Positions 1 through 9,918 of a stretch of 64,000 nucleotides of DNA are shown piece after piece; positions within the stretch are counted from its first letter, which is position 1; the number at the start of each line of letters is the position of its first letter. Source of the stretch: Treponema sp. Lineage in GTDB: Bacteria; Spirochaetota; Spirochaetia; Treponematales; Treponemataceae. Made by a program: the position numbers and the translations under genes. The notes under the pieces were generated by a model. That model had not been told where the DNA came from, did not search any database, and saw only the letters and a list, made by a program, of their open reading frames with translations. The stretch spans positions 1-64,000 of the forward strand of contig JAFSJX010000050.1 in assembly GCA_017449285.1 (NCBI GenBank), in the 5' to 3' direction.

Positions 1-1
1 G

Positions 2-3000
2 CATCCCCTTGGCGCGCTTTCCAGCACAGGAAGCGGCTCAGTGCAGTTTGATGGCGCGGTGTATGCAGAGAGCCTTTTAGTCACGGGGGCAAGCGTAATC
101 GGCGCGGACATCACGACAGCGGGCGCACAGACCTACACGGGCGCGGCCACGATTGCAGGAAGCGCAGGAACGGTCAGCCTTATCGTCACTGACGGCACGG
201 AAAAAACAATTTCGTTCGGTTCATCGCTGGAAATCGCTTCGGGAAAGACGCTGCAATTTGGTTCTGGCGGAACGGACGCACACACGGTGACGGTGGCGGG
301 CGACGTGACCAATGCCGGCACGGTGACTGGCGGAGCAAGTGCGCTTTCGCTGGCGGGCAACTGGACGAACGACGGCACATTCATGGGCGGGGCGGGCGCA
401 CTCAGTGTGGGTGGCGCGCTGACCAACACGGGGGCTTTTGTTTGTGGCGCGGGCGCAGTCACGGTGGACGGCATAACGACCAATACGGGAACATTTACTG
501 GTGGAAGCGGCGCACTCACGTTCAACGGCTCATATTCCGGCGCGGGTACACTCACGGCTTCCAGCGGCGCGGTGACCTTTGCGGGCAACGCGGATTTCGG
601 CACGGGTTCATTCACCGCATCCAGCGCGACGACGAGCTTTGCGGGCAATGCGGATTTTTCTGAGGCGACCTTTACGCACAACGGCGGCACGGTCCGGTTC
701 TCTGGCGACAATGCGACGGTTGCGGGGAACACGACCACGGGAACGGCATTCGCCACAGCGGAATTCACGGGCACAGGAATCACGGTGGACGGGAACAATT
801 CATTTGCTGGGGCGGCGGATTTCAGCGGGGCAAACGCGACGCTCAGCGGGGCAAACACGTTTGCGGACAACGTGACGTTCAGCGGAAACACGACATTCGG
901 CGGGTCGAATACGTTCGCCTCATTCAGGTGCGAGACGGGCGGGGCAACGATTACCCTTGCGAACGACGCGGTGCAGACGGTCAGCGGCACGGCGGACGGC
1001 TCTCTCACGCTGCGGGGAACGGAATCGGCAAAACTGAGCCTCGCGGGAAGCGGGCAGTTCGTCGTGGCAAAATCGGCATTTACGGGAAAGCATCTTTCGG
1101 TGGGAGACGGAATCAAAATCATGGAGAGCGCAGGAACCCTTGTCGCCGGTGCGTTTACGGTGTCGGACAGTGCGCCCGCCTCTGAAGGAACGATGGTCAC
1201 GGTCACCGCAAACGGCTGGAAGTTCGGTGCGATGGCGTTTGAATGGACTGGAGTGACAAGCGCGGCATGGGAGACGGCAGCAAACTGGTCTCCGACATTT
1301 GTTCCGGGAAGTGCGAATTTCCAAGATGCCGCGGTCACGATTCCCGATATATCTGACACGGCAAACTATCCTGCGGTAACGGCGGCATACACGGTCGGAA
1401 GCGTTACAGTCGGTACTGCCTCGGGAACAGAACACAATGCGACACTCACGGTAGGCGCAGCATTCTCTGCTACGGGGTCATTCACGAATTACGGCACGAT
1501 GACAGTTGCTGACGCAACGAGCGTCACAGTCGGAAGCGCGCTTACCAACAACGGCACGATAACCGCAGGCGGCGGCACATTCACGGCGGAATCGTTCGCC
1601 AACAACGGAACGCTCAGGCTGACCGGCGCGGAGACGATAACGGCCGCAATGGCGAACGGCGCGGGAAGCACGGTCGAGTATTCTGGCGCAAACCTTTCAT
1701 CGCTCCCATGGGACGGCGACGCGACTGCGGGCGGAAAGCAGTACGAGAACCTCGTGTTCGCGGCGGAATCGGGCGGAACGGTAAGCGATGTGCTGTCGGT
1801 CAGCGGCACGGCGAGATTCGGCAACGGCAGCGCACTCACGCTCTCTGCGGCGAACACCTTTGCCGGCGAAGCCACGATTTCCAACGGCGCGGGAAGTACG
1901 CTCACGCTTGCGGGTGCGAATTCGTTTGCCGCTGTAGTTACGATTGACTCTGCGGGCGATGTCTCGCTTACGGGCGCAAACACATTCGGCGGGGGAATAG
2001 TCCTTTCCAGCGCGGGAAGCATCACGCTGAACGGAGCGGACACCATCGCGCTGAAAAAGGCCGCCGCCGCAACAGAAATGACCTGCGCCGCCCTCACGCT
2101 CCAGGCATCCGCCACGACGGACGGCGCGCTTACGGCGACGGACACACTTTCCCTTGCGGACGGAAAAACCCTGACGGCGGGCGGCGCGGTCGCAGTCGGC
2201 GGCGGAATCTCTAATGGCGGCACGATTGCGGCCGGCGGAAACGCGCTCTCGTTCGCCTCGTATGCGGGAAAGACAGATGCGACGGACAGGCTGACGCTTT
2301 CCGACGGCGGCTCTGCCAGGTCAGGCGCGGCGGCTGCCGTAACGATTGGCACCATGCAGACGGCTGGCGCGGTGTCAGTCACGAACGGCGGAACGGGCGC
2401 GCTCACGGTTTCTTCCTATGTGAATGCCGGTTCTTCCACGGCGGCAAAAGCCACGCTGTCCGGCGGCACGGGAGGCATCGCGCTCACCGCCGCGACATAC
2501 GGCGGAGCGGCAGTCAGCACGAGCGGCACGGTCACGCTTGCGGCAAGCACGGGGGAGGACGCCTGCGGCGCGCTTAGGGTCACTGGCGGCACGACAACGC
2601 TTTCGGGGGCGCTCTCCGCCGCATCGCTGGGAATCAGCGCGGACAGCACGCTTGCGGCAACGGACGCGCTCTCAGTCACCGGCGCAGCCACGAACGAAGG
2701 CAATTTTACTGGCGGTACGACCGTCACGCTCGGAAGCACGCTTGAAAACACGGGAACGTTCGCGGCGGGAACAGGCACTTTCTCTGTCGGCGGCAACGTC
2801 ACGAACACGGGCACGATAACGCTTGCAGACGGCGACACCTCGTTTTCGGCCGCGTTTACCAACAGCAGCACAGGCACACTGAACGCTGGGGCTGGCATGT
2901 TCGCCGTAACTGGCATTCTTACGAACGCTGGCACGATTACGGGCGGCGCGGGCGCACTTACTGTCGCAGGCACAACGGAAAACGCGGGCACGATAACGCT

Positions 3001-6000
3001 GGGTGCGGGCTCTGCCGAATTTGCGGGCGCATACTCTGGGAACGGCACGCTTACGGCTTCCAGCACGACGACGGCATTTGGGGCGGATGCAAACTTCGGC
3101 ACGGCAACGTTTAAGGCGAACGGTGGTGCGGTTCTGTTCATGGGCGAGAATGCGGCAATCAGCGGAAACGCCACGGAGGGCACGACCTTCAGCACCGCGA
3201 CATTCAGCGGGGCGAGCCAGACCATCAGCGGAAACAACACATTCGCTACGGCGACATTCAGCGGGGCGAACCAAACAATCAGCGGAAACAATACGATTAC
3301 GACTGCGACATTCAGCGGCACAGGCACAACGATTTCTGGAAGCAACATATTCGGTGCGGCGACCTTTGCGGCAAGCACGACATTCAGCGGCTCAAATGAA
3401 TTCGCAAGCCTTGCCTGCGAGACTGGCGGGGTTACGCTGACATTTGCAGACGGCACGGAACAAAAGGTGTCGGGTACTGGGGCGAGAATGCTTGCACTCA
3501 AAGGAACGGACGATGCATCGGTTACGCTTGCGACAGGCGGAACGGCGACACTCATCGTTCCTGCGGGAAGCGCTGCCGTGTCTGTTGAAAAGATTGTCAT
3601 CGCAACAAAGGCGGCAGACGGAAGCGGCATTCAGATTGCGGCGGAATCAGGCAAAGTCATCTCTGGCGCATTCAAGGCGGTGGCAAGTGTCCCGGACGGC
3701 ACGAGTCCCACGAACGCAGATTATATCGCCGCCTACAAAAACGGCTGGAATCTTGACCATGCATTCGCATTTGTCTGGACAGGCGGCGACACGACTTCTC
3801 CGACCGATTGGAACACCGCCGCCAACTGGGACATCGGCATCGTTCCCGGACTTGCCGTCTGCGGAACGGAAACGGCAACCGTGACGATTCCAGACAGTGT
3901 GGCGAGCGGAAAATATCCGATGGTAGCGGGCGCGGTCACGATACACACGCTGTCCGTGGGAACGGCGACAGATTCCGCCGCGGAAATCAGCATGGGAACG
4001 GCGGCATTCACGGTCACTGACGCATTCACGAACTACGGCACGGTTCGGCAGACTGGAGCGGAGACAACCATGATTGGCGGCGCATTCACGAACTACGGCA
4101 CGGTGAACTACGGCGGAAGCGGTCGAATCACGAGCAACGGCACGACGGAAATCAACGATGCGGCTCACGGCGGAACGGTGGAATACAGCGGCGGCACGGC
4201 GGAAAGCCCGCTTTCGATGACAAACTTCGGCTCGACAGGGTATGCAAATCTCGTCATCAGCGGCAACGCGAACGCAACAGAGCAGATTACGACAAGCGGC
4301 AACGTGACGGTAAGCGGTGCGGCAAATCTTGGCGCAGGACTGACTGCGGCTGGCGACGTGACCATTGGAACGGGCGCAGCCTTGAAGTCTGACGGAAATG
4401 TAGCCATCGGAGGAAAAGCCGCCTTTGGTGGAGCGGTACAGGCAAAATTGCTTGCGGTGAGCGGAACTGCGGAAATATCGGGCGGCACGGTAACGACTGC
4501 GGACGGCGGACAGCAGTATGGGGGAGACGTGACCCTGGCGGCCGACACAGCATTCTCAACAACAGGCGGGGGCATAATTTTTTCGGGCGTACTGGACGCT
4601 GGTGGCGAAGGTGGACAGAACCTCACGTTTACGGCAAACTCTGTCTCCTTGGACGGCGCAATCGGCGGAACAAAGCCTCTCGGCACAATCAGGCTTGTCG
4701 GAGCGACTCCCGCAACCTATGCGGGCAACATGTATGTCTCCTCCCTCGTCATCGAAAGCACAGCCTCTTTGACCGCAAAGGACGCGGCGGACATCACCCC
4801 CACGCTCACCGTGACAGGCACAACGGAAAACGCGGGCACGATAACGCTGGGTGCGGGCTCTGCCGAATTCACAGGCGCATACTCTGGGAACGGCACGCTT
4901 ACGGCTTCCAGTGGCGAAACGAGCTTCAGAAGCGGGGCTGACTTCGGCACGGGCACATTTACCGCTTCCAGCACGACGACGGCATTTGGGGGCGACGTAA
5001 ATTTCAGCATGGCAACGTTTGAGACGAACGGTGGTGCGGTTCTGTTCACGGGCGAGAATGCGGCAATCAGCGGAAACGCCACGGACGGCACGACCTTCAG
5101 CACCGCGACATTCAGCGGGGCGAGCCAGACCGTCAGCGGAAACAACACATTCGCTACGGCGACATTCAGCGGGAACGGCATCACGCTTTCTGGCGACAAC
5201 ACAATTGAGACCGCGACATTCAGCGGGGCGAACCAAACAATCAGCGGGAACAATACGATTGCCACGGCGACATTCAGCGGCACAGGCACAACGCTCAGCG
5301 GAAACAACATATTCGGTGCGGCAATATTCAACGGGGATACGGCACTTTTGGGGTCGAACGAATTCGCTACCTTTACAGCAATAGGTTCTGACACAGTTCT
5401 GACATTCGGAGCGGGGAAAACGCAGACGGTGACGGATTCTTTTGAAGTACGGGGTCAGGAAAATCATCTTGTAACACTCAAAAGTTCGGAAAATGGTTCG
5501 CGTTGGACGATAGATGTTCCTCTGGATAAAACGAAGGTATTCTACGCAAAAGTCTCGGACTCACATTCTGTATACGACTCAATTTTTGCAGAAAACAGCG
5601 TGAACAACGGAAATAACATCAATTGGAACTTCTTGGAGGGAATTTTGCTCCCTGAAATAACAATGATGCTTTCTCCTGTTGGCGGAAATCAAATGTACGC
5701 GATTTTTTCACGGCAGATTACGTATGACAGCAAGTCTTTTGATGATTTAAGTCTTTCAGAACAGAAAGAAGCGTTGGAGATGATTCCTGACAATTTGGTG
5801 TTTGTTACTACAGGTGGAAATCCAAGTTCAGGAGTTCAGACTGACTGGAAAGTGGAGTCTGCTGAACATATTGCGACAGGAAAAGACTATACGGTGCTTC
5901 TTCTTCATGTGAATCGGAAAATCAAACTGGATGATATACGAAATCTTTCGATATATATCAAGTTTATGGTGAGGGATGACACAAATCATGCCCATGCGCT

Positions 6001-6940
6001 GAGTGACTTTGCTCTTAATGTGGTTACGCCGTTGTATGCGTATGCGGATGGAATTTTGGATGACTCGAATGCGTATGGTTCTCGTTTTGTGGAAAGTCAT
6101 GCGGTGCGTGATTTTACGGCTGATTCTAGCGAAGTTTTGCGTTCAGAGGCAGACATCACCGTGCAGACAAGAATTATTTCTGCCGTCAATGGTGAAAATG
6201 ACTATGTTGCAGCTTCTGATGTGAGCGCAGAATTGATTCCCGACCTAAAAACGAACCTGCGATCCTCATGGATAAGCGACGTGGTAAATGAACGTATCGG
6301 TTCTTCATGGCGGGTCTGGCTTTCCGATAAAATGGAGCATTTGGCGAGCGGATATAATACTTCACCGCAAAAATCGGTCTCTGGGACTGCCGTAGGCGAT
6401 TCAGCGGGCTTACTGTGGAATTTTACGCTCCCGAATCTGAATGACAACCCAGAAAGGTATGGCTGGAAGGGTGGCGATGAAGTTCAGTTTGTGTTTAAAC
6501 TGTTCAACTCCGATGGAAAACCGATTGAAATTGATTTGGACGGAACAGGCAAGAAAGTTCCGTTGTATGCGCTTTCCATGCCGAAAATTAACTTACGGGC
6601 GTTGCCGTTCGTTGATTTATGGTCATTCAGGCTGAAAGATGCGGCAAAACAACGTGGTGGTGTGACGATTCAGAACAATGTCATCAATGTGAATGAAAAG
6701 GAACAAACGATAATTCAAGTGGATATGCCGAGCGAAGGCAATTTGAATATTTACGTGATGACTTTGGACGGAAACATCGTGCAGAGACTGGAACATGGAC
6801 GGATTTCGTCTGGAACACATTTTTACACATGGAATGGTACTAACACAGCTGGAAACCCCGTTGCCAGAGGTTTGTACTTTGTGCGCGTGGTCGGGAACGG
6901 CATTGATGAGACACGAAAAGTGATGTGCGTAAAAGAATAG
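2..6940 (+). CDS. Giant repetitive surface protein, 5'-truncated by window edge
   Basis: The reading frame is open to the first base of the window, so at least 2312 residues of a larger protein are present; a GTG at 41 lies in frame but has no RBS and is unlikely to be the true start. Most of the protein is Gly/Ser/Thr/Ala-rich beta-repeat of the type seen in adhesins and passenger domains (recurring TFSGA, TISGNN, NAGTITGG). A module of the form W-T-G ... W-x-x-AANW ... P-G ... VTIP ... YP occurs twice, near residues 415 and 1258. The last ~75 residues resemble a FlgD-type Ig-like domain (YTWNGTNTAGNPVARGLYFV). Base composition shifts at about 5400: the repeat part is clearly GC-rich, the C-terminal third is not. 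Probably secreted or surface exposed; ligand unknown. Antisense frames are long only because of the repeat composition. Confidence 0.85.
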   Translation, partial: HPLGALSSTGSGSVQFDGAVYAESLLVTGASVIGADITTAGAQTYTGAATIAGSAGTVSLIVTDGTEKTISFGSSLEIASGKTLQFGSGGTDAHTVTVAGDVTNAGTVTGGASALSLAGNWTNDGTFMGGAGALSVGGALTNTGAFVCGAGAVTVDGITTNTGTFTGGSGALTFNGSYSGAGTLTASSGAVTFAGNADFGTGSFTASSATTSFAGNADFSEATFTHNGGTVRFSGDNATVAGNTTTGTAFATAEFTGTGITVDGNNSFAGAADFSGANATLSGANTFADNVTFSGNTTFGGSNTFASFRCETGGATITLANDAVQTVSGTADGSLTLRGTESAKLSLAGSGQFVVAKSAFTGKHLSVGDGIKIMESAGTLVAGAFTVSDSAPASEGTMVTVTANGWKFGAMAFEWTGVTSAAWETAANWSPTFVPGSANFQDAAVTIPDISDTANYPAVTAAYTVGSVTVGTASGTEHNATLTVGAAFSATGSFTNYGTMTVADATSVTVGSALTNNGTITAGGGTFTAESFANNGTLRLTGAETITAAMANGAGSTVEYSGANLSSLPWDGDATAGGKQYENLVFAAESGGTVSDVLSVSGTARFGNGSALTLSAANTFAGEATISNGAGSTLTLAGANSFAAVVTIDSAGDVSLTGANTFGGGIVLSSAGSITLNGADTIALKKAAAATEMTCAALTLQASATTDGALTATDTLSLADGKTLTAGGAVAVGGGISNGGTIAAGGNALSFASYAGKTDATDRLTLSDGGSARSGAAAAVTIGTMQTAGAVSVTNGGTGALTVSSYVNAGSSTAAKATLSGGTGGIALTAATYGGAAVSTSGTVTLAASTGEDACGALRVTGGTTTLSGALSAASLGISADSTLAATDALSVTGAATNEGNFTGGTTVTLGSTLENTGTFAAGTGTFSVGGNVTNTGTITLADGDTSFSAAFTNSSTGTLNAGAGMFAVTGILTNAGTITGGAGALTVAGTTENAGTITLGAGSAEFAGAYSGNGTLTASSTTTAFGADANFGTATFKANGGAVLFMGENAAISGNATEGTTFSTATFSGASQTISGNNTFATATFSGANQTISGNNTITTATFSGTGTTISGSNIFGAATFAASTTFSGSNEFASLACETGGVTLTFADGTEQKVSGTGARMLALKGTDDASVTLATGGTATLIVPAGSAAVSVEKIVIATKAADGSGIQIAAESGKVISGAFKAVASVPDGTSPTNADYIAAYKNGWNLDHAFAFVWTGGDTTSPTDWNTAANWDIGIVPGLAVCGTETATVTIPDSVASGKYPMVAGAVTIHTLSVGTATDSAAEISMGTAAFTVTDAFTNYGTVRQTGAETTMIGGAFTNYGTVNYGGSGRITSNGTTEINDAAHGGTVEYSGGTAESPLSMTNFGSTGYANLVISGNANATEQITTSGNVTVSGAANLGAGLTAAGDVTIGTGAALKSDGNVAIGGKAAFGGAVQAKLLAVSGTAEISGGTVTTADGGQQYGGDVTLAADTAFSTTGGGIIFSGVLDAGGEGGQNLTFTANSVSLDGAIGGTKPLGTIRLVGATPATYAGNMYVSSLVIESTASLTAKDAADITPTLTVTGTTENAGTITLGAGSAEFTGAYSGNGTLTASSGETSFRSGADFGTGTFTASSTTTAFGGDVNFSMATFETNGGAVLFTGENAAISGNATDGTTFSTATFSGASQTVSGNNTFATATFSGNGITLSGDNTIETATFSGANQTISGNNTIATATFSGTGTTLSGNNIFGAAIFNGDTALLGSNEFATFTAIGSDTVLTFGAGKTQTVTDSFEVRGQENHLVTLKSSENGSRWTIDVPLDKTKVFYAKVSDSHSVYDSIFAENSVNNGNNINWNFLEGILLPEITMMLSPVGGNQMYAIFSRQITYDSKSFDDLSLSEQKEALEMIPDNLVFVTTGGNPSSGVQTDWKVESAEHIATGKDYTVLLLHVNRKIKLDDIRNLSIYIKFMVRDDTNHAHALSDFALNVVTPLYAYADGILDDSNAYGSRFVESHAVRDFTADSSEVLRSEADITVQTRIISAVNGENDYVAASDVSAELIPDLKTNLRSSWISDVVNERIGSSWRVWLSDKMEHLASGYNTSPQKSVSGTAVGDSAGLLWNFTLPNLNDNPERYGWKGGDEVQFVFKLFNSDGKPIEIDLDGTGKKVPLYALSMPKINLRALPFVDLWSFRLKDAAKQRGGVTIQNNVINVNEKEQTIIQVDMPSEGNLNIYVMTLDGNIVQRLEHGRISSGTHFYTWNGTNTAGNPVARGLYFVRVVGNGIDETRKVMCVKE
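2966..3330 (+). repeat. Internal duplication, copy 1, in giant surface gene
   Basis: Nearly identical at DNA level to 4814-5330. Both copies carry the same run from AACGGAAAACGCGGGCACGA through the TTCAGCGGGGCGAGCCAGAC block. Copy 2 contains about 80 extra bases after the first ~100. The low divergence, against diverged repeats elsewhere in the gene, points to recent duplication or gene conversion. Confidence 0.85.
4814..5330 (+). repeat. Internal duplication, copy 2, in giant surface gene
   Basis: Second copy of the block at 2966-3330, with an insertion near 4911-4990 that itself repeats the GCTTCCAGCACGACGACGGC segment. Such nearly exact repeats are substrates for length variation by slippage or homologous recombination. 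Confidence 0.85.
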
Positions 6941-7000
6941 AAAAATTCCGCCCTTAACAAATCCCGTGCAATTTGCTATTATACAGAAACGGGAAAAAAT

Positions 7001-7852
7001 ATGGCAAACGCAATGGCAATCACCATCAAAGATACTATCGCACAGGCGCGCAAAATCGTTATCAAAATCGGCTCAAATACGCTGGCAAAAGCAGACGGCA
7101 CGATAAACAATGATTTTTTGCGTAATCTTTCCGCTTCGTGTGCCACACTCATAAAACAGGGAAAACAAATCGTGATTGTGTCGTCTGGAGCGCAAGTCGG
7201 CGGACTGAGTACGATTAGTGGCTGGGCGCGGCGCAAAGACATTCACTATAGGCAGGCATTGTGTGCGATTGGTCAGGTGGAATTGATTGACAAATGGCGC
7301 GAAGCATTTAATGCACACGGAATTCACATCGGTCAGCTTTTGCTGACAAAAGATGATTTTGAGAATGACCATCGTTCGCTGAATATCCGCAATACGCTTT
7401 TTACGCTCGTGGACGAAGGCGTTGTGCCGGTCATCAACGAAAATGACTCCGTTTCGATAGAGGAATTTAGCATTGGTGACAATGATAATCTGAGCGCGCA
7501 GACAGCGATTTTGTGGAGCGCAGATTTGCTCATTTTGTTCAGCGATATTGACGGCGTATACACGGATAATCCCAAGACGAACCCCAAGGCACAGATTATT
7601 GAGACCGTCCACACCGTTGAAGAACTCCGCAAGCAGATTAAAATCGGCTCGACAAACGCTTTTGGCACCGGTGGCATTGAAACCAAATTGCAGGCAGCGG
7701 AAAAAGCCGCCAGTTTTGGTATTCCCACTATCCTTGCAAACGGCGGAAAACCCGATATCGTCACGCACCTTGCCGACGGCACAGAAAAAGCGACCCTCTT
7801 TTTGGCAGATGAAGATTGCCTTCGCCGTGTACTGGGCGGCGTTCGTGCTTAA
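7001..7852 (+). CDS. proB: Glutamate 5-kinase
   Basis: Phosphorylates L-glutamate to gamma-glutamyl phosphate, the first step of proline synthesis. The 283-residue protein is an amino-acid-kinase fold: KIGSNTLA near the N-terminus, VSSGAQVGG, VINENDSVS, SDIDGVYTDNP and FGTGGIETKLQAA (substrate and ATP loops). It ends after the kinase domain and lacks the C-terminal PUA domain of the E. coli enzyme; short PUA-less forms are known in other bacteria. ATG at 7001 or at 7013 could be the start; a weak GGGAAAA precedes 7001. A TATACA box at about 6976 may be the promoter. proA is not adjacent. Confidence 0.93.
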   Translation: MANAMAITIKDTIAQARKIVIKIGSNTLAKADGTINNDFLRNLSASCATLIKQGKQIVIVSSGAQVGGLSTISGWARRKDIHYRQALCAIGQVELIDKWREAFNAHGIHIGQLLLTKDDFENDHRSLNIRNTLFTLVDEGVVPVINENDSVSIEEFSIGDNDNLSAQTAILWSADLLILFSDIDGVYTDNPKTNPKAQIIETVHTVEELRKQIKIGSTNAFGTGGIETKLQAAEKAASFGIPTILANGGKPDIVTHLADGTEKATLFLADEDCLRRVLGGVRA

Positions 7853-7943
7853 AACACGGTTGCGGTCATAGGAACCTCCTACATATTTTTATATAGTATA
7901 GCACAGTTTTTTCTTTATGACTACGAAAGTCTCCTGCGAGAAT

Positions 7944-7980
7944 ACACAAAAAAATTGTCCCAAACGGAGCGGCGTTCGTG
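7944..7980. repeat. Direct-repeat copy flanking the Rpn remnant (left)
   Basis: An A-tract followed by GGAGCGGCGTTCGTG (7966-7980) matches 8507-8545, where the same 15 bases form the right half of a terminator. Here the hairpin's left half is lost (TTGTCCCAAAC). Together the two copies bracket the degraded Rpn gene. The rest of 7853-8060 is AT-rich and I see no gene in it. Confidence 0.6.
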
Positions 7981-8128
7981 TTTACCGCATCAATTATTGG
8001 GCAGCAATGATTTTTTTTTCAAATTATTTTTAAATTTTTTGTATATTTTTGCATTTTGATGCCTATATATTTATGCAGAGTGCGAAAAAAAATCGCAGAT
8101 AAAAACAGTCCGCCCAGGACGCGAGTAC

Positions 8129-8492
8129 ATGGAACTGAAGAACAACTATATCATCTTCATCTGTTTGCGAGACTTGTTTCACAAAGGTCTGCCAATTTAC
8201 ACGTTCCGAAACCGGTGCGATGAAGACAGGACAGGCGGAGACACCGTACACCGAGTTTATCAACAAAATGGTAAAGGATGCCCAGGAGAACCCGTACTGG
8301 AAGCGCGAGTACATGGACGCAATGATGGATGCCGTGCATCAAGACAAGGAAATTCGCAAGGCAGAGGCAAAAGGTGCGCATGACAAAGCCGTGGAGACGG
8401 CGCGGGTGATGCTGATAAACGGAAAACTGTCTGTTGAAGAAATATCGGACATCACGCAGCTGTCGGCAGAAGAAATCAAGGAATTGCAATAA
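8129..8492 (+). pseudogene. Degraded PD-(D/E)XK (Rpn-type) nuclease gene
   Basis: The frame starting at 8129 (YIIFICLRDLFHKGLPIYTF) matches residues ~118-150 of the intact gene at 13386-14336 (YIIFLCLGDIFKKGMPVYSF). The match then moves, at about 8215, to another frame (from 8220) whose tail LSVEEISDITQLSAEEIKEL corresponds to the intact C-terminus. About 117 N-terminal codons, including the nuclease motifs, and the middle are deleted and a frameshift is present. The region upstream also matches: CCTATATATTTATGCAGAG (8061 onward) parallels CCTATATATACAATGCAGAG at 13331, so leader and gene decayed as a unit. A short product from 8220 is possible but unlikely to act as a nuclease. Confidence 0.8.
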
Positions 8493-8510
8493 CGCAGACA
8501 GAACATATAC

Positions 8511-8590
8511 AAAAAAACGCCGCCCCGTTTGGAGCGGCGTTCGTGCCTCGTACTTTGCGCTTACTTGTTAGACTTTGCCTAACAAGTAAG
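8511..8590 (-). terminator. Tandem hairpins ending the barrel operon
   Basis: Two hairpins follow the stop of the minus-strand gene. The first is a perfect 12-bp stem, CTTACTTGTTAG (8560-8571) with CTAACAAGTAAG (8579-8590). The second is AACGCCGC/GCGGCGTT (8516-8541), followed on the minus strand by a run of seven T. A rho-independent terminator of the minus-strand operon. Confidence 0.85.
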
Positions 8591-8595
8591 ATTGC

Positions 8596-9891
8596 TTAGA
8601 AGCGAATGCGCATGATGAACGGAATGTTGATTGACCGAATCACGTCAAGTGAATCGCCAGCAGCAACTTCTGCCTCGGTGTCTGCTTTATTTGCCGTTGC
8701 TCCGATGTTACTAAAGCCAAGACGAATGTAAGACATGATTGAAGATTTGCCCGTGATGACATACTGGATACCAGGAGCCACGAACAGTTCCATGCCTTCG
8801 TTCTCAAAGTCGCTCAGACCAATCAACGCACCCGTTGACATGAACGGATACCAGTGGTCGCTCAACTTGTAGCGCAAGCCGATGACACCTTGGAACGCCT
8901 TGGTTGCTGTAATAATATTGCTTCTTGCACCTGACTTGTCTTTATTCGTGCCATCCAAAATAGTGCTGTTGGTGGTCGTCCCTTGATGAGCACCATATGC
9001 ACCAAACGGCTTGCTATATACATCAGCTATATTCGTTTTTGTCTGTGTACCAGGGTTAATCCAAGAGAAGTTTGTCAACATTGAAATATCAATCGCGCCT
9101 TTCTGATAGCGTACGCGGAAGTCCACGTTGTAATCAGAAAGAAGAGCATTTGTTATACCCAGTGCGCCACCAACAGTCATATTTACATAGGGAATACAGT
9201 ACGGCTGTACATGATATGCCAGAGCATATTCACTGTTTTTCATGGCTTTGTATACAATCTGATGGTCAAAATTGTTGTTCCACATAATATCTGCCTTACC
9301 AATAAAGCCAGATGAAGAAGAACCGTCAAAGTCACCTCCAGCAATCAAAGCACCAGAGAGCAACAGTTTTGCTTTGCCCAACTGGTCACCCCAAGTAACA
9401 TAACCGGCGTAGTTTTCACCGCCAGTCAAGTTATCAACTGCGGTAGTCACACGGTTTTTAAACAGAGAACCAAGTTTTGCGAAAGCAAAGATGTTTCCGT
9501 CACAGTTGGTGTTGTCGGCAAACTGTTTTACCTGATAAGCACCTGTATACTTACCATTTTTCCAGAAACCAGCACCGATTTCCCATTTACCGATGTTTAC
9601 GAAAGCATCATATTGGTACATACTTTGAGACAAATTTCCACCACTTTCTGCGGCAGGTCCAATGCTGAATTCAACCGTGGCAATGTCATTTGCGGCGGTG
9701 AGTTTTACATCATCGTTTGTTCCGCCTAATGCACGGTTGCTCAGAAAGTCGTTGTAGTTGTCAACGGTATCTGTCGTATAAAACATACCCTGCGTACGGT
9801 AGTTCAGCGACATACTCGCGTCTGCGAAAGCTGCACCGAACGTAAGGGAAGCGAGTGCCAAAGCACTAATAATCTTTTTCATAGTATTCAT
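8596..9891 (-). CDS. Outer-membrane beta-barrel protein (type A)
   Basis: 431 residues with a signal peptide (MNTMKKII...GAAFA, cut before DASMS) and the aromatic/polar alternation of a barrel ending in a terminal Phe (IPFIMRIRF), the usual signal for outer-membrane insertion. The start is set by GGAGG seven bases before ATG at 9891. It resembles the protein of 15792-17141: both have a K-LGS-F segment followed by VDN and GGENYA, and both end in IMR(I/V)(R/K)F. It is the distal gene of a three-gene minus-strand set. A pore or surface antigen is likely; substrate unknown. Confidence 0.85.
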   Translation of the reverse strand: MNTMKKIISALALASLTFGAAFADASMSLNYRTQGMFYTTDTVDNYNDFLSNRALGGTNDDVKLTAANDIATVEFSIGPAAESGGNLSQSMYQYDAFVNIGKWEIGAGFWKNGKYTGAYQVKQFADNTNCDGNIFAFAKLGSLFKNRVTTAVDNLTGGENYAGYVTWGDQLGKAKLLLSGALIAGGDFDGSSSSGFIGKADIMWNNNFDHQIVYKAMKNSEYALAYHVQPYCIPYVNMTVGGALGITNALLSDYNVDFRVRYQKGAIDISMLTNFSWINPGTQTKTNIADVYSKPFGAYGAHQGTTTNSTILDGTNKDKSGARSNIITATKAFQGVIGLRYKLSDHWYPFMSTGALIGLSDFENEGMELFVAPGIQYVITGKSSIMSYIRLGFSNIGATANKADTEAEVAAGDSLDVIRSINIPFIMRIRF

Positions 9892-9918
9892 TTTCCTCCA
9901 ATTTTCGTTACACCAGCC

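Noticed and set aside
133..3630. Long antisense frames opposite the giant surface gene
   Set aside because: They arise from the GC-rich, periodic repeat composition; they lack RBS, repeat with the sense repeats and have no recognisable domains.
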